Below are positions 16,215 to 17,737 of a stretch of 17,737 nt of DNA, in pieces (positions within the stretch are counted from its first letter, which is position 1; every line of letters starts with the position of its first letter). The translations under genes and the position numbers were made by a program. The notes under the pieces are model-generated. The model was not told the DNA's origin. It ran no database searches and saw nothing but the letters and a program-made list of their open reading frames with translations. The DNA is from Kalaharituber pfeilii. Lineage: Eukaryota > Ascomycota > Pezizomycetes > Pezizales > Pezizaceae. The stretch is from positions 1-17,737 of the forward strand of contig WHUZ01000256.1 of NCBI GenBank assembly GCA_015179045.1, written 5' to 3'.

Positions 16215-16454
16215 CTGAAGGGACACATCGCCGATATGGCGCAAATGCTTTTTTTTTTTTTTTTTTTTCACATGACCCCGCTTATAGCTGTTCGCCATGG
16301 CAGGGCATGGCACTCAAATGTGCGGCCTAATGAGTTGCCCAATTGAGCAGTCTAATGAGCAGCAGATCAACGCATAGCCTGATGAGCTAAATTCATTTAC
16401 TAGATCCCGACCTCCCAGCGTTAAGTTTATCCCATATCGGCAATGTCCTAACAG
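16215..16454. mobile_element. Possible MITE-like 240-bp segment with imperfect terminal inverted repeats
   Basis: The left end, CTGAAGGGACACATCGCCGATATGG, pairs with the right end when reversed, CTGTTAGGACATTGCCGATATGG, and GCCGATATGG is identical in both. The interior has no coding frame and includes a T20 tract. No clear target-site duplication is seen, so a chance or older inverted repeat cannot be excluded. Confidence 0.35.
16249..16268. repeat. T20 homopolymer
   Basis: Twenty T in a row. On the minus strand this is a poly(A) run, as found at the 3' end of reverse-transcribed RNA copies. The sequence to its right has no recognisable SINE or LINE body. Confidence 0.9.
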
Positions 16455-16624
16455 GGCAGCTCAAGCATACTATGATGGTTGCCAGATTGAGACAATTGAC
16501 TACCCTGAAGACATTGAGCATATGGCATATTGAGCCTATTCAGCATTAGTGAGCAGCACGAGCCGAGCCAGCTCGAGCTTGACTAATCTTGAAAGCTGTA
16601 TAATTTTGCCCTTTTTTTTGTCCG
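16455..16624. repeat. Subtelomeric short-repeat region (ATTGAGCATA motif), inner part
   Basis: ACATTGAGCATATGGCATAT then TGAGCC occurs at about 16512-16537. TGAGC occurs repeatedly here and just to the left (16341-16390), and the same motif returns between the inverted repeat and the telomere. No gene is seen. Confidence 0.45.
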
Positions 16625-16926
16625 GCAAAAAATATTAGAAATAAGCACGAAATTTTATGTATGCTTTGTTCCAAGACTTGGCAAGTCAAAAAGCTATGCA
16701 ACAACCATGCATCTCACTATTTTCAGAAGTTATATGCATTACCTGTCTGGATTTAGAACTTGTAATATCAACTGGCAACACCATGGAGTTGAAGCGACCA
16801 ATACTATTTGACATGATGGTTTCAATAAAGTGAGCTGAACTAGAGGGCTTTTCTGAAACACTCTTTTGTAGGTTTCTTATCTCAACAAATTTACCAATCA
16901 AACGAGCAAAATATGCCATTATTTCT
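16625..16926 (-). repeat. Left arm of a 300-bp subtelomeric inverted repeat
   Basis: Reverse complement of 17012-17315 with small differences, separated from it by 85 bp. Sequence at the centre of the palindrome, AGAAAT-ATGGCATATTTTGC, is the start of the matching reading frame in each arm. The arms run outward from GATATCTCAGCT copies at about 16932 and 16968. Confidence 0.9.
16686..16919 (-). pseudogene. Unrecognised 77-codon frame in the left inverted arm
   Basis: The minus strand reads MAYFARLIGKFVEIRNLQKS, then VSEKPSSSAHFIETIMSNSI, then GRFNSMVLPVDIT, and ends ...HGCCIAF. The opposite arm encodes almost the same peptide, with R/H, M/I, S/C and I/V exchanges, which suggests descent from a real coding segment rather than chance. 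I do not recognise the family. There is no visible promoter or intact full-length gene, so it is probably an exon or gene fragment carried in a subtelomeric duplication. Confidence 0.35.
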
Positions 16927-16949
16927 AGAGCGATATCTCAGCTAATATC

Positions 16950-17198
16950 ATGTGGGCTAGATTTAGTGATATCTCAGCTCGAACTTTGGGGTTGCACATT
17001 AGAGGAGCTTCAGAAATGATGGCATATTTTGCTCATTTGATTGGTAAATTTGTTGAGATAAGAAACCTGCAAAAGAGTGTTTCAGAAAAGCCCTCTAGTT
17101 CAGCTCACTTTATTGAAACCATCATATCAAATAGTATTGGTCGCTTCAACTGTATGGTATTGCCAGTTGATGTTACAAGTTTTAAATGTAGACAGTAG
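16950..17198 (+). pseudogene. Unrecognised 82-codon frame in the right inverted arm
   Basis: The plus-strand counterpart of the left-arm frame. It opens further upstream within the spacer (MWARFSDISARTLGLHIRGA) and then gives MMAYFAHLIGKFVEIRNLQK, with the same continuation as the left arm up to a stop at 17196-17198. The left arm continues past this point because of an indel. The two frames are head to head. It may be the better preserved copy at its start, but the upstream residues lie outside the duplicated arm and may not be real coding sequence. Confidence 0.35.
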
Positions 17199-17315
17199 GA
17201 GTGACGCATGTGACTTCTGAAAATGGTGAGATGTGGTTGTTGCATAGCTTTTTGACTTGCAAAGTCTTAGAACAAAGCATACATAAAATTTCGTGCTTAT
17301 TGTCTGATATTTTTT
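17012..17315 (+). repeat. Right arm of the subtelomeric inverted repeat
   Basis: Matches 16625-16926 in reverse. Differences are mainly transitions plus a few small indels near 17195-17235. The outer end fades at GATATTTTTTGTTGC. Confidence 0.9.
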
Positions 17316-17571
17316 GTTGCAAAATTATATATCTTTCATACAAGTAACTATAATGATCAGAGTTCCAACCTAGGCTGAGCTTTTGCAACATCTCATATAC
17401 AGTGCAAAAGTGGTCAATTCTGCACATATGAGATGCGGAGAATATTAAGCACATTGAGCATACCATGAGGTGTGGACAATATTAAGTATATTGACCGCAG
17501 TATAAAACATGGAGCGTATTGAGCATATTAAGTCCACACACATCGATGGAAATGAATTGGGATGCCAAAAG
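17316..17571. repeat. Telomere-adjacent short-repeat region
   Basis: Between the inverted repeat and the telomere. Degenerate copies of a GA-ATATTAAG-CACATTGAGCATA unit appear at about 17438-17464, 17476-17496 and 17514-17532, the same motif as at 16512. No coding frame is supported. Confidence 0.55.
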
Positions 17572-17618
17572 TAGGGTTAGGGTTAGGGTTAGGGTTAGGG
17601 TTAGGGTTAGGGTTAGGG

Positions 17619-17659
<41 letters not shown>

Positions 17660-17737
17660 GGTTAGGGTTAGGGTTAGGGTTAGGGTTAGGGTTAGGGTTA
17701 GGGTTAGGGTTAGGGTTAGGGTTGGGTTTAGGGTTAG
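17572..17737 (+). repeat. Telomere, (TTAGGG)n
   Basis: 166 bp of TTAGGG repeats with the G-rich strand pointing to the right end, reaching the last base: a natural right chromosome terminus. Variants are two TTTAGGG units (17637-17643 and 17727-17733) and one TTGGG (17722-17726). TTAGGG is the telomere of most filamentous fungi, as well as of animals; the fungal transposon context decides between them. Confidence 0.98.

Noticed and set aside
1..17737. tRNA, rRNA or intact host gene
   Set aside because: None could be supported. The only tRNA-like signature is the B-box in the TRIM-like element, which does not fold as a full tRNA.

Overview
The window is a chromosome end of a filamentous fungus, most likely a Pezizomycotina ascomycete. 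It closes on the right with an uninterrupted TTAGGG-type telomere running 5'->3' to the last base (17572-17737). The interior is a repeat graveyard: decayed Ty3/gypsy LTR retrotransposons, three tandem arrays and a large inverted repeat. Decay is dominated by C->T and G->A changes, with CAG, CAA, CGA and TGG codons turned into stops. This fits repeat-induced point mutation (RIP) and/or deamination of methylated cytosine. No intact host gene is visible, and every long open frame is a transposon fossil or a by-product of a tandem repeat.

Left half (1-9330), a four-level nest. (A) A minus-strand gypsy-type element has its gag N-terminus at 9061-9325, the rest of gag at about 360-1740 and the protease active site at 1-135; its pol lies left of the window. 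(B) A 737-bp minus-strand solo LTR interrupts that gag (1741-2197 plus 8781-9060), and the gag frame lines up across it when a 5-bp target duplication is removed. (C) Inside B sits a full-length plus-strand chromovirus of the same LTR family (2198-8775). It is flanked by a perfect ATATG duplication, has 737-bp LTRs and a polypurine tract, and carries broken gag, protease, RT, RNase H, integrase and chromodomain. (D) Inside C's 5' LTR sits a 659-bp non-coding element with two 220-bp LTRs and a 219-bp interior, flanked by a perfect CACGG duplication. It has the structure of a TRIM.

Middle (9330-13715). This part is very AT-rich. It holds a tandem array of about 140-bp dimeric units (10380-11935), an LTR-like segment (12299-12552) and a second unrelated gag-like fossil (12640-13177). 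That fossil is interrupted by a second copy of the 659-bp element in the opposite orientation, truncated in its 3' LTR.

Right (13770-15638). Two abutting arrays share one dyad (GTTCC-N4-GGAAC) but have unrelated spacers. The first alternates 45- and 62-bp periods and the second is a strict 52-bp array of 20 units. The second ends in a TATA box followed by a pyrimidine-rich tract, so it may be the upstream part of a promoter or LTR.

Terminal 2 kb. There is a possible 240-bp MITE, a 20-T tract, ATTGAGCATA-type short repeats, and a pair of roughly 300-bp inverted arms that each keep the same unrecognised reading frame. The telomere follows.
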